Of a DNA stretch of 64,000 bases, positions 23,881 to 35,039 are shown piece after piece (the stretch's first letter is position 1; the number at the start of each line of letters is the position of its first letter). The notes under the pieces are model-generated. The model was not told where the DNA came from. It did not search any database and saw only the letters and a list, made by a program, of their open reading frames with translations. The stretch is from Buxus sempervirens (lineage: Eukaryota; Streptophyta; Magnoliopsida; Buxales; Buxaceae), in NCBI GenBank assembly GCA_947561395.2, contig OX387190.1, positions 25,290,858 through 25,354,857 of the forward strand, written 5' to 3'. The position numbers and the translations under genes are program-made.

Positions 23881-24507
23881 TATTTTTCATATTTTTTCAT
23901 TGGCATTTGAAAATTATGGTTTTAAATTCATTGTGTTTGATATCCCCAATTACATTTCTAGAAAAAGTTAAAACAAATTTTTGGGTGCATAGGGAAAGAA
24001 TCAAATGGCCACAACCATATGTGAAAGATGCCTTATTTAAAGAGCATTCCTGCGTACCTTTAGTAAGTTGTGACTAAAGAAAAAAACAAATGCCCACAAG
24101 CGTATTTGAAAGTTGCCTTATTTAAAGAGTATTCTTGAGTAGTACCTTTTAGTAACTTACAACTGGAGAAAGAAACAAATGCCCACAAGGGTATTTTAAA
24201 GTTGCTTTGATTGAAAGAGAGTGCTCTTGCGTGCCACACAACACAACCTTTTTAATATAACTTGTGAATGATGAAAGAAACAAATGCGTGGATAAAGTTT
24301 GCTTTAATGAGAGGGACTATTCTTTGCAAACTGACATATGGAACCATCATATCTTGGACTTGTTGCTGGTTACGCTGTTCTCAATGATTTTTCAGGATGC
24401 TCCTCTCCTAATATTTTTTTACAAATCAGTTTTAAATTTAATGCAATTTTAGTTTTCTGCTTTTCGCACCCAAAAAAAAAAAACATATGGAATCGCCAAC
24501 TAATTTA

Positions 24508-25616
24508 GAGGCCGTTTGGTAACGTTTTTTTTAAAACAGTTTGAAAACTAAAAACAGTTTCAACTGTTTTTGGGTTTTTGAAAACAGGTGACAAGAAACC
24601 CGTTTGGTAACAATTGATAAAAAAAAAACGATTCAAGTTTTCAAAATCAACAAATATGAATTACTATACAACCTACAAGCCCATTGAACTAAAACAAATT
24701 TGATATGAAAAAAAAAAGGAAATCAAAATTCCATTCTTTAAATTGTAAAAGATAAATCCCATCAACTTCTTCCCTAATTACATTCTAAGCAACAATAACA
24801 ATTGCATAGTAAAGTAGTAATTACCAAAATCTAAAAAGCTAACAACAATATTCTCAAAAACATAATTCTTCAAAATAAAGCATCAGTAGTATAGAAAGGC
24901 ATTGGTATAGCCTAAGAACCTATAATCTCTAAGAAAAAAGGTCAATGTAGGGAAGCCAACCAAATGGCCTTCCCTTCTGCAGACATCTCCATAAAAGCCT
25001 CCCTCCAACCTTTAGATTGAAATTTCTCAATTGCCTTAATGTAGGCTTCTGGTGTCCACCCCTCCATCTTTTCAAGGCATTTGATACATTCAGCAATTGT
25101 ATACTTAGGCGCCGATCGATTCAATGCATTAGCCCTAACCATAGATGCCTCAGCTAATATACGAAGGGAATCAGATAATTCTATGGTTCTTGACTCCTTT
25201 CTCCTTTTGCCACTACTAGGTGCATCCTTATAATGACGACGTCGATCAAGTTGTGAGGCATCATCAAATGTATCATCTCTCTCTACATCATTTGAAGTTG
25301 AACCTTCCACCGTATTGGTATCTTCAAGATGGACCTCATCATCACTAGGTGGAGGATCCATTGTGTTTGAAAATGCCAATTTTCCCTCTGCACTTGTATC
25401 ATCGTATATGATACGTAACTCCTCATACATTGGACATCCTGACTTGCATAATTTTCATTGTTTTCAGAAACGAAAAAATTCGGTTTCTGAAAACGGGGCT
25501 GTTTTTCAACCGTTTTTCTGAAAAACGATTTGAAAATTTTTTCAACCAAACACGTTTCCAGTTTTCTGTTTTCAAAAACCCAAAAACCGTGTTCAAACAC
25601 ATTACCAAACACCCTC
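24508..25616 (-). mobile_element. PIF/Harbinger element, 1.1 kb, with ORF1 remnant
   Basis: The ends GAGGCCGTTTGGTAAC and ATTACCAAACACCCTC are inverted repeats (13 of 15 match). They are flanked by TTA on both sides (24505-24507 and 25617-25619), the classic PIF/Harbinger target. The interior encodes the C-terminal part of the Harbinger Myb/SANT-like accessory protein on the minus strand. No transposase is present, so this is an internally deleted derivative. Confidence 0.88.
24942..25430 (-). CDS. C-terminal fragment of a Harbinger Myb/SANT-like ORF1 protein
   Basis: The 162-residue frame reads MYEELRIIYDDTSAEGKLAF, then DPPPSDDE, an acidic linker, a basic RRHY...GKRRKE segment, and a helical C terminus (IAECIKCLEKMEGWTPEAY). 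This matches the C-terminal half of the Myb/SANT-like proteins encoded by plant PIF/Harbinger elements (also seen in host L10-interacting MYB proteins), which help the transposase bind DNA. The N-terminal Myb/SANT trihelix is missing, because the element end lies just upstream. The frame is open, but it is probably not a working protein. Confidence 0.75.
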   Translation of the reverse strand: MYEELRIIYDDTSAEGKLAFSNTMDPPPSDDEVHLEDTNTVEGSTSNDVERDDTFDDASQLDRRRHYKDAPSSGKRRKESRTIELSDSLRILAEASMVRANALNRSAPKYTIAECIKCLEKMEGWTPEAYIKAIEKFQSKGWREAFMEMSAEGKAIWLASLH

Positions 25617-25619
25617 TTA

Positions 25620-26204
25620 GTTTTTATAATTACAATTAAATCTATTCTAGTTGAACTCACACTTAATTAGCATATGAATTTGGTTAAAACGTACATAAGA
25701 AGTGGGGCTCCAGCATTTGTAAAATCCCCATCTTTCAAAGTTTCCATCTAAAGCATCACTTCTGGCTTCTAAATCCTTGGGAAAATTGATTTTTAAGTGA
25801 TACTTTTTCAAAATAATTCAGATTTGATTGTCCAATTCTTAGTAGCTGAAAACTAATGTTACTGTATTAAAATAATTGTGAATCAGTCATTTCATTATTC
25901 ATAAAGACTTTCTTCCAAGAATACCTTTAAAAGACTTGCAAACCCCACTTGTAAAAAAAATGAGTGAACAAAGGTTTTGAAGTTTTTTAGGGTATTTTTG
26001 GCAGAAACTCTTTATGAATAGTAAGTAAAACGACTGAATCTGAATTATGTTTGAAAAAGTATTAATTAAAACAAATTTCTAAATCCTTTGTTCCTTTCCT
26101 CTTTATTTCTATTCTAAATTTTTGTTTGCTTTTCTTTCCTTCTAAATCATAATATATTCTTGTTGTCTCGCCACTTTTATTTATTGATGGGACATGGGTT
26201 TCCT
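25620..26204. other. spacer without a gene
   Basis: AT-rich DNA. A TGAATTATTTTGAAAA-like word recurs in opposite orientation near 25810 and 26045, hinting at a small degraded foldback element. Nothing else is recognised. The LINE target duplication lies at its right edge. Confidence 0.4.
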
Positions 26205-26534
26205 TGTGACATGGCACTATTTTTTTTTTTTTTTCCCTGATGGGGGAACACTTAAAAAATACTTTTATTTCAAGATAACAAAAGAAAGCTAACCAGCATA
26301 TACAAAATGAGAGTAAGATCGACCATAAAAGTCGTCTGTAACAAAGCTACTAATTGGTTCAGGGACAGAACCAACCCAAAACACGAATAGTTGTTAAGAT
26401 CAAATTAGTCAAACCGTCAGCTACAAAATTCCCTTCCCTGAAAATGTTTGAAATCTAGACAGAAATAAACAAACCACATAAATGACTAGCTGCTTCAACC
26501 AAGTGAGTAATCTTCCATGGCCAAGATATATTCC

Positions 26535-26759
26535 TCATTTCCTCATCAAGCCATTTTCAACAATTACTTTGCTGCAATTCATTGCCAAGGCCATTTTCAG
26601 ACCTTCAATCGTGGCCTTAATTTCAAATTCAATCGCAAATGCCTCCCCAATATGATGGGCAATTGCCCCTACGACCAGCCCGTCCTCATCTCTAAGAACT
26701 GCTCCAATGGCTGCGGGATCAGGACCACCTCTAGCCGCTCCATCCATGTTCAGTTTCAT
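26535..26759 (-). pseudogene. RNase H domain of the LINE
   Basis: LNMDGAARGGPDPAAIGAVL, then EFEIKATIEGLKMAL, is the N-terminal half of the plant LINE RNase H domain with its first catalytic Asp (MDGA) and the following Glu. The frame ends shortly after (SKVIVENGLMRK). The second half of the domain is out of frame or decayed. Confidence 0.8.
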
Positions 26760-27316
26760 CCATCCAATTATCGGCCATCCCCATCTAATAAATCTTTCTT
26801 CCTTTCCTATACTGATACAGTAAACTTACCTGAAGCTGTTACATTCCATATAGATCTATCAGTAGGTAGCTGTGAACTTACGTATGGGAATGGAGTTTAT
26901 GTGATCTGCTATTTGAGTTGGCCAGGATTCCCTTAGCTTTTCCTTTAGCCATGTCCCTACTTCTTGGTTTATGAAATCAAAAAGCTTCATATCAAGCATA
27001 CCAATAATGCCTCTTTCCTCATCATCGCCAATTTGCTTCATCCGAGCCTTATCATAGATCTTGATATTCTCTCCATTTGCAATGCACTATCTTCTTCCCA
27101 TGTTTACTAATTCCCTAGCCTTGCCAAGTTGTTTCCATAGCCATGAATCATTTTTCCTCAGCTTAACACTGTTGAATTCTTGTTTTTGTAAGTATTTCAC
27201 TTTCAATAATTTTGTCCGCAGTTTACTCTCACCAACAAACAGTTTCCAAGCTAATTTTGCAAACATTGCCAAGTTGAATTTTTTGCTTTCTCTGACATTC
27301 AAACCACCACCTCTCA

Positions 27317-28083
27317 ATGGCTTGCATATTTTTTTCCCGACATATGAGATGCAGGTTTTTTTTCCTTATTTGGTTTAAACCAAAAAACCTTCCTTGCTTC
27401 TTGATCAATTTTTTTAGTGATTTTGCTTGGAAGTTTCATGCACCCCATGAAGTACTGAGATGTGCTAAGAAGGACAGAATTTATAAGAGTAACTCTGCCA
27501 GCCCAGGTTAGCAATTTGGCTTTCCATCCGGAAAGCCTCTTGTCGATCTTGTCCATTAGATCTTGGAACCGACTGAATTTTGGAGCCCTTAACAATGTAG
27601 GGATTCCTAAGTAATTCCCACGTGTTTTGGATGGTTTAATTCCAAAACACCTTATCAGTATACCTTTTTCTTGGCCTTTAATGCAAGGGCTCAGGAACAA
27701 TTTAGATTTACTAAGATTAACCTTGTGCCCAGCCATTTCACAGAATTTTTCAATAATAGAATTAAAATTCCTAACATTATTTTCAGAAGCTCTCCCAAAT
27801 AGTAACAGATCATCTACATAGAGGAGATGGCTAATGGACTCAACCACCCTGTTGACTTTAATACCATAGATGATCTGTTCCTGTTCAGCTTTAACCAATG
27901 GTAAGACATCAGTTGTTGAGTTAAAATTAAAACATAAGGGAACAAAGGGTCCCTGTTTTATGCCTCTTGAGGGAAATATTTGGCCACAAGGTTTTCCTTT
28001 GACAAGCATTCTACAACTAGTAGAGATGATGTATTGCATGATAAGATTTATGAACCTAGCAGAGAAACCAAACACATTCAGGG
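27317..28083 (-). pseudogene. LINE reverse transcriptase, C-terminal part
   Basis: The frame carries the palm motif block (GIKQG, then LLYVDDLLLFGRA with the YVDD active site), followed by KVNLSKSKLF, LGIPTLL and SGWKAKLLTWAGRVTLI. These are standard plant L1 RT motifs. The first residues of the open frame come from the inserted LTR and are not LINE. Downstream the sequence continues toward a zinc-knuckle/RNase H region with frame breaks. Confidence 0.85.
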
Positions 28084-28644
28084 TGTTAGCACCTGATTTT
28101 TGCACCCCCAAAATGAAGAAAAATGAAAAGTCAAACTAAAAGTCAAACCCTGAGGGGGTCAAAAATTGACTTTTTAATTCAAGTAAATTTGGCCATCAAA
28201 CTTCATCTCATTGAAAAGAGCATTTCGACACGATTCCAACGCAACTGAATTTGCTGGAATCGGAGTCCAGATGAGAAAGTTATGAGCTGGTCAAACTTTT
28301 GGGGAGCGAAAAAGTTGACTTTTTGCTCGACCCCAATTCAACTGCCAAACTTGATCCCAGTAAATAGGGGGTTCCGTGCCGATTCCAACAACACTAAGTT
28401 TGATGAAATCGGACACCGGACGAAGAAGTTATGAGCAGTTGAAATTTCAGAAAAACTGCCCATGTGGCAAAAAGGCAGCAAAAATGGAATAAACCAATAA
28501 AATAAATAAGATAAATGTGTTTAATAATATTCTAATAAAGAGAATCTTGCTTTTTAATAAAATAATCGAGAAAATCGAATAAAAATCTTGCAAAAAACCA
28601 AATTGAATAAAGGTTTGAAATCCAAACATTTTAAAAACGTGCTG

Positions 28645-28860
28645 GACCGTATTTCAATTACGGGCAGGGCATGCCCGTATTTGAAATACGGGCAAGATTC
28701 GGGAAGAAGACACGCGTCGTTGTACGGCGGGACACGCGTCCCGTACGGCAGATTCGCGGGATTTACGAATGTGCATTTTTCGCCCGTATTTAAATTACGG
28801 GCAAGGCACGCCCGTACTTGAAGTACGGGCAAGACACGCCCGTGCTTCAAATACGGGCAC
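28645..28860. repeat. array of CCCGTATTTGAAATACGGG palindromes
   Basis: Dyads start at 28645, 28673, 28782, 28810 and 28838. Within each cluster the spacing is exactly 28 bp. A CG-rich gap (CACGCGTC, CCGTACGGC) separates the clusters. The last unit ends about 15 bases before the TATA box. Further half-units occur near 29690-29785. Confidence 0.85.
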
Positions 28861-28873
28861 GCCCCTTTTTGCC

Positions 28874-28881
28874 TATAAATA
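28874..28881 (+). promoter_or_regulatory. TATA box of the solo LTR
   Basis: TATAAATA followed by GAGAGGCCTCCCCTC and CAAGCAAG, parallel to the TATA block of the other Ogre-like LTRs. Confidence 0.75.
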
Positions 28882-30528
28882 GAGAGGCCTCCCCTCATTT
28901 CAAGCAAGCCCTCTCCCCTGGCCATAACCCCTGCCCTCCTGAAGCTGCCCACGGCCGAACCCTGCCATCATGCCACCACTCCACCACCCTAAAACTTTTT
29001 AATGCCCAAATTGCCCCTATATCCCAAAACCATGCCCAAACACCCAAAACCTACCTAAATTTTGACCTTTCACCTTCTTGGATTGAAGAACCTAACCAAA
29101 CCCTTTCCAAACCAATCTAGAAAATCCAAGGAGACGCGGAAGCACTGCCGGATTTCTCGGAGAATCCAGACATCAACAAATCCAGGAGTAATAATGTGGT
29201 AATGACCTTAATGGTTCTTTTCTTTTAACATACATGTGAATTCCTTCATTTGAATGATTTTGGATTCCTTTTTATCTTATTACCTGCTTACTAATCAATT
29301 TGTTTTGTTTTGATGGAATCCCCTATGAAAATGAGCAATATTCCATGAAATAAAGGATGGACTCATAGAACAATAAAAATAAAATATAGTATTTTAGTTA
29401 ATGATGCTTGCAAATTCAAGAGGAGTTTGTCCTCCTTAAACCTTCCCCTGTAAACTCCCCTTTTCCCATTCTTGAACTTGGTTTCTAACAATCAAGAGGG
29501 GGTCTAGTTGCTTCAAGAAGAACAAAAGGAAGGAGAAAAATGACCTTTTAGGCCTAATGAAGGCAATATAGCATCTGGAGGAGCTGAGAAAATCAACTGA
29601 CATTACCAGAATACCTGAGAAGGCCACGGAACAGATCCTGAAAAGAATCGGCTGCAAAAATGCAAAACTGGCTGTGCCCGTAAACTCAGAGCGGTCCGGC
29701 CTGGACCGTGTTTGCTCCACGGGCAAGCCTAACCGGATTTCGTTCACGGGCAAGGGTGGACCGTATAGCAAATACGGGCAAATGTAACAGTAACATAAAA
29801 AATGTAATTTTCCAGCCTGGTTGAACTTGATTCAACCTGAACCGGCCTGAACCAGTCCCTTAAGTATTTTGGGCTATCTTTAGCCTACTTTTGGACCGTG
29901 GGCCCAGAAGGGCCTACCAAGACCACCCTGGGCCCACTTGTGAGTGGTCCACCTTAGACTGGCCTATACCAGGCCTGTTTTCAATAAACAAGCCCCGGCC
30001 CTTTGACTCTTGGCTAATGGGCCAAATCCAAGCCCACTAAGTACATGGCATGTGTAAATAGTTTAAATAGATAACCAAAATGGGTTACCCAATAACCCAA
30101 CTGGGCCCAAGGCCCAACCATGGCAACCCACGGGTCTTCCAACGGGACCCGGATCCGACCCACTTCACTTAAATAAATAAAAAGATAAAATCAAATAATA
30201 AGGGACCCACACCTCCAACGGGCCCCGCCAGACCTAACAAGGTAGCATGCTGGTCTAGGAAGGGTGAACTTGACTCAAAAACCAGGGAGACCCGAGGGAC
30301 CCGTCAAACCGACGGGGTGGGCCGGGGTGTCTTAGGGCTTCCCCGGACGTAACCGAGGATTTAACTAGATCTCTAATAAGCCGCAGACCAGACTTAGACC
30401 CGGATAGGGCAAAACCGTGTCTGCCTGCATCTCTCAGGCAGTGGCGATTCCGAATGTCCCAAGGCACGCACTGAAGGTGCGCCCCGTGTGTGATCTAGGA
30501 TCCAGGATTTTTAGGTGCGTACACAGGG

Positions 30529-31169
30529 TTTTCTCCATGAAAGACCAACCAATTCTATCATAAGCTTTTGCAAGGTCCAGTTTAACCGCAAATAAGTTTA
30601 CGGTTCTTCTTTTTTGTTTTTATTGTGTGATACAACTCTTTATCAGCAAATATGTTCTCTTGAATAACTCTGCCTGGGACCACTGATGAGGATACATGAG
30701 CTTTGTCATGAGGGGTCCAAGTCTCTCCACAATAATCCTGGATATAATTTTGTAACTGAAGTTACAAAGACTTATGGGTCTGTATTCACTCAATCTCCTG
30801 GGATTGGATTAAAACAATATAAGTTTGAGTTCTCTCTCCAATCCATAACCCCACTTTGAAAAAAATTCTTGACAAATTCACACACCATATTTTTTACAGT
30901 TTCGCAATATGTTTGGTAAAACACCCCTTGGAAACCATCCAGACCCAGGGCTTTTGGGAGCCCCCATTTTCTTAACCGTCTCCCACACTTCCTCATCTCA
31001 GACAGGTCTAAGTAAGTTGGTTGTTTTCAAATTCAAACACACGGGGGTAATCTGGTCAAGGCAAGAGAAATCCATCTGGCTTCCATCAAACTTGAATATG
31101 TCCTCAAAATAATTTATTACACTCTTCTCAATCTCCTTCATATCAGTAATTTTTTCATTAAACTCATTT
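30529..31169 (-). pseudogene. LINE reverse transcriptase, N-terminal part
   Basis: Minus-strand frames give KEIEKSVINYFEDIFK, then a segment with WGLPKALGLDGFQGVFYQTY (the plant L1 'KAPGPDGF' motif), then sequences leading toward the RT finger (AVKLDLAKAYDRIGW-like in another frame near 30540-30600). At least two frame breaks separate these pieces. It is the upstream half of the RT whose downstream half lies beyond the solo LTR. Confidence 0.8.
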
Positions 31170-31186
31170 TTGTGACATGGCACTAT

Positions 31187-32373
31187 AGAACACAGGGTTT
31201 AAAGGTAGACATTCATCAGAAATAAGCAATTATTGCCCGTAAAAACACCATCACCGACGGTAATGGCACTACCGATGATAAAAGTGTAGTTGTTCGTGGC
31301 ACAAATCGATTTGACACAAAGGAATAAAGAAAAACTTCTATCGGCGGTTATAATTGCCCGTAATTATATTTGTAACCCTTATCTATACTATATATAACAG
31401 GAATAAGCTCCTTGGGAAGCATGCCAACAACTATGCACAATTTTCCCAAGAAGCTCTTACCGTTCGTTGTAAATGCACCATTAATATAGGGTTAAAATAA
31501 TCAAAAATTCTACCTATGAATTTAAAATTTGGATAGTTCCAAAACTGTTTCGTCCCTCTATGTGTAGCATTCCACTGCACCCAGCTAGTTTCATATAAAT
31601 AGACTCTTGCTAAAGCATGCTAATTTGGCTAAACCGTGCTCGAGCATTTTAATTTGATCAAATTTTGAATCCAATTTTCTCTCTCTCTCTCTTTTTAGTC
31701 GTTTCATAGTTCAAACAAGTCAAAGAAAAAACAATATGAGAAGATAAAACTTTAATCAAAATTGGAATCCAGCCATTAATACAAATTAAAAAATGGTAAT
31801 AGAATGAAGAAAAAAAACTATTTTTAAAAATCTGATTGAATATGATCTGGTCCAAGCTGATAAAAACCTAGAATCAAATCAATGTCACTGGTGGTCAATC
31901 AAGAACCGAACTAGGCCGAATATGAGACCATAACACATCACAGGAAAACAATTCAGCCAGTGGAACCCTCTATTCTATTGACCCACTTGAGGAGCAGGTC
32001 CGTATCTTCTTATGCATCTATACTGAGGCATTTTAGGTACTCATGACATAAATAAAGTTTTTTATTTTTAGATATAAATATGAGGGGCAAATTTGTCAAT
32101 TAATGTTTTATCCCTGATGATGATGTTAATGGTCAAACCATTGAAAAGGGGAAGATTATGACAAATAGAAAACCTGAAAGTGGTAAAGTGGTATTTTAGA
32201 AACCTTAGAGGTAAAATGGGATTCTTGGAAAACTCAAGGGGTAAACTGTAAATATACCCTTTTTTTTTCTTTTAGAGCACCATTTTACCATTAATTCGAT
32301 CAATATCATAAAGTCTGATTTTCTTTGTTCCAACTTCGTGGCTAATCACCTTAACCTTCACTCTGAAAACCAA
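31187..32373. other. spacer without a recognised gene
   Basis: Contains TTGCCCGTAA words near 31233 and 31358, a CT-rich run at 31678-31696, and a common plant dispersed motif block at about 32090-32265 (GGCAAATTTGTCAATTAA ... GGGGTAAACTGTAAATATACCC). No coding signal is recognised. Confidence 0.45.
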
Positions 32374-32727
32374 GGTGGCATTTGGGATTGCTGGTGCTTA
32401 TGGATAAGCACTTAGAAGATAAGTTGATTTATTTAAGTACTTATCCATAGTTGTAAAAAAGTGCTCATCTCAAAATATTGGTGTTTGGTAAACACATGTA
32501 TTAAGCACTTAGTAAGTGCTTTTTAGTTAAGGAAAAACAAAAACTAAAAAAAAAGGAAAAATATGTTTAAAATAAGTTTTGACAAGGAATAAAAAACAAG
32601 AATGAGTGCATCTTACAAAATAAATCCATCTATCAATAAAATATAGAAATTAATCTATAACAAAGGAAAATACCATCTATGAAATAAAAACCCCACATAT
32701 ATATATCAAATTCAAAAATATATATAA

Positions 32728-33183
32728 TTAACTAAAACTAATATGACCATTATCGTGTGCAAGCTTTATAGCATTTGTAATCGTATCTCTAATACAACCC
32801 ATCTCCCCAAACAGCTGCTGTTGAATGATGCCATCAGGATCTAGTTCATCATCAAAGGATCTTTCTTCATCTTCACATATGCACTTTTCATCTTCATATT
32901 GTTTAAAGTGCTCATTATAAAATGCAGCTTGTTGAATAAAATTATGTATAGCCATTGTTGTCACAACGATATATCTTTGTGTTGAAAATTGATATGGAGC
33001 CATCAATTTCAAAATTGGAACTGCGCCTTCAGTACACCAAAACATCTTTTGATCACATTTCGTAACGATGAATGGGCATAATTAAATAATTGTTTAACCC
33101 CCTTAGCTCGACTACCACGTCGAAAGTCTTGAAGATGATAATGAATTCCTCTATATGGTGCAAGAAAACCATGCATATTAGGA
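32728..33183 (-). pseudogene. PIF/Harbinger transposase, C-terminal fragment
   Basis: In one frame: YPNMHGFLAPYRGIHYHL, RAKGVKQLFNYAHSSLRN and CFGVLKAQF. After a one-base shift near 33020: PILKLMAPYQFSTQRYIV, MAIHNFIQQ, and an acidic tail to a stop at 32728. This is the C-terminal third of the DDE_Tnp_4 transposase. Earlier catalytic residues are not found upstream. It is a broken copy with one frameshift. Confidence 0.85.
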
Positions 33184-34283
33184 TATCAATAGCATAATAT
33201 TTACCTAAAATTTTGAAAAAAAAACATTAAACTATTGTGATAAAATATCTACTTAAAGTCATAATTAAATAATTCCTACTGATAATCTCATCAAATAATC
33301 CTGACTATATCATGGAAAGACTAGTACATTGAATATCAATGTAATAATTGGAGACTTGAGGGTCCACATATCAACTGATCCTCTCTGCATTGATGGTGGT
33401 TAAATATACTGAAAAATTATTAATATTACCCATAATAGTCATAATAATGGGAGGACAATAGAAGAAGATGTCCGACAATAATAGCTGTTTGATACAGAGG
33501 AATAAGATTTTAAAAAGGCGACGCATACTTGAATGAAGCAAGAAAACAATGAAGGCTTGGACATATTGGACATATGTTGGGTGCAGTTACAGGCTCAAAT
33601 TCCCATTTCAGTTATATTAATATAACTTTAACTGGCAGGCTGAATAGCAGTTGCAGGCTAATTAAAATTCCCATTTCAGTTATCTTAATCATGGTGAGCA
33701 GTGAGCTTCATGCTCTCTCGCAAGTTATGGTCTATCCAAATGGGTGTTATATAGAAGTATGCTTCTTGTAATAAGAATGACTAAATGCTTAGATATTTAA
33801 TAAAATTATGTATTGGAATGCCATTTAAAATGTGGACTTTGCTTATTCAGCCTTGTAGATTGGGCATTGACTCCCATCTAGCAGATACTTCAATTCCTAC
33901 AATTGTTTTCCTGGACTTCTCCTTTATGGCCAGGCTTCATGGGTTTAGACATGCCTTGTCAAGAAAGAGAAATTCTGGGTCTATACATATTCCCTCTGTT
34001 TGTTTCAGAGCTTGGCATAAAATTCTAAATTTCAAAAAATTCACTATATATTATAACATCTTCATATTATTTTCTTCTTCTTCTTAAAGAAATACATGAG
34101 GATATGTAATAACAAGCTTTAAACACTACCATCATTAAAGTAGGCTTTGAAGCATGCAGCAAAGGCTCATTTATAAGACAAAATTTAACTTAAATCCATG
34201 AGTGAATCTATTAACCTATATAAAAAATCCCTTACGACGTGCTTACTTTCCGACCTACCTGCTTCATCATTTACGAAAATAAT

Positions 34284-34650
34284 CCTTCAGTAAATATAAT
34301 TCAGATTTAGTCATATTTTTGTTTGATACGCCTATGCTGATTTTAGATAATACTTTTTAAATATAATTCAGATTTAGTCATTTTGTAATTGGTTTTTAAT
34401 GTAATCCTTCAGTAAATATAATTCAGATTTAGTCATATTTTTGTTTTATTCAACCATGCTAATTTTAGATGATACTTTTTAAATATAAATCAAATTTAGT
34501 CATTTTTGTGATTGGTTTTTAATGTAAACCTTCAATAAATATAATTTTGATTTAGTTATATTTTTGTTTTATACAGCCATGCTAATTTTAGGTGATACTT
34601 TTTAAATATAATTCAGATTTAGTCATTTTTTTATTGGTTTTTAATGTTAC
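34284..34650 (+). repeat. three-copy ~122-bp tandem repeat
   Basis: Units start at 34284, 34406 and 34529 with CCTTCAGTAAATATAATTC. They include ATTTAGTCATATTTTTGTTT, CATGCTAATTTTAG and GATACTTTTTAAATATAA. Units are roughly 90 % similar by eye. The array lies just upstream of the Helitron fragment. Confidence 0.85.
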
Positions 34651-34743
34651 TTTTTAAAAAAAATCTTAACTCAATCACCAAATGAGGTTAAATTGATAAT
34701 AAAAAAAACGAAAATACAATTATTCAAAGATTTAAAAACCATG

Positions 34744-35036
34744 ACCAGTGTTGAAACAATATCATTTCGTAAATCTACTCAACTTCGTGGCTTGCTTGAA
34801 TCAGATGCTAGCATAGAAGATTGTTTAAGAGAAGCCTCGTTATATTAAATGCCATACACACTGCGTAAATTATTTGCAACAATATTAGTATATTGTAACC
34901 CATCAAATCCTAAGATATTATTACAAAAGTTTGAAAAAGCCATGTCTGAAGATTATTTTAAATCAACAATATCAAAAAATGAAGTTAGAATAAAAGTTTT
35001 ACAAAATATTAATCCAATCCTAGAATCAATGCAACG
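34744..35036 (+). pseudogene. Helitron Pif1-type helicase fragment
   Basis: One frame reads STQLRGLLESDASIEDCL, REASLY, a stop, MPYTLRKLFATILVYCNPSN, then KFEKAMSEDY. This is the segment of plant Helitron helicases between the N-terminal region and the ATPase core, where the family reads Q-MPY. Here the Gln codon has become TAA. Homology fades after about 35036. It is a fragment of an autonomous Helitron or of a Helitron-carried piece. No Helitron ends were identified. Confidence 0.8.
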
Positions 35037-35039
35037 TGT

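Larger units (their letters stand above)
22033..24504. other. AT-rich spacer without a recognised gene
   Basis: It holds the left end of an AACCGAA-type element near 22222 (AGGGGTGCAAC, no partner end found), a Pro-coding minus-strand stretch (22646-22785), a ~54-bp tandem duplication near 23441-23545, a palindrome at 23574-23613, a GGGTTGGGC repeat near 23730-23880, and three similar ~85-bp blocks at about 23995-24240 (AAGAAACAAATGCCCACAAG). Several short open frames occur but resemble nothing known. Confidence 0.5.
28084..30523 (+). mobile_element. Ogre/Tat-like solo LTR (second family) inside the LINE
   Basis: A 2,440-bp TG...CA unit, starting TGTTAGCACCTGATTTTTGC and ending AGGTGCGTACA. 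It is flanked by the exact 5-bp duplication CAGGG (28079-28083 and 30524-30528). No primer site or genes are present, so it is a solo LTR. It carries a palindrome array and TATA block like the other Ogre-like LTRs here, but its sequence belongs to a different family. It is younger than the LINE. As an LTR it looks whole. Confidence 0.88.
26222..31169 (-). mobile_element. L1-type LINE, 5'-truncated, split by a solo LTR
   Basis: A 17-bp duplication TTGTGACATGGCACTAT flanks the element (26205-26221 and 31170-31186). A T-run at 26222-26234 is the poly(A) tail of a minus-strand insertion. Inside are RT segments (30529-31169 and 27317-28083) and a C-terminal RNase H (26535-26759), the order of plant L1 LINEs. 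The solo LTR at 28084-30523 interrupts it. Removing that leaves about 2.5 kb, so ORF1, the endonuclease and the start of RT are missing. The frames are interrupted by several shifts and stops. Confidence 0.9.
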
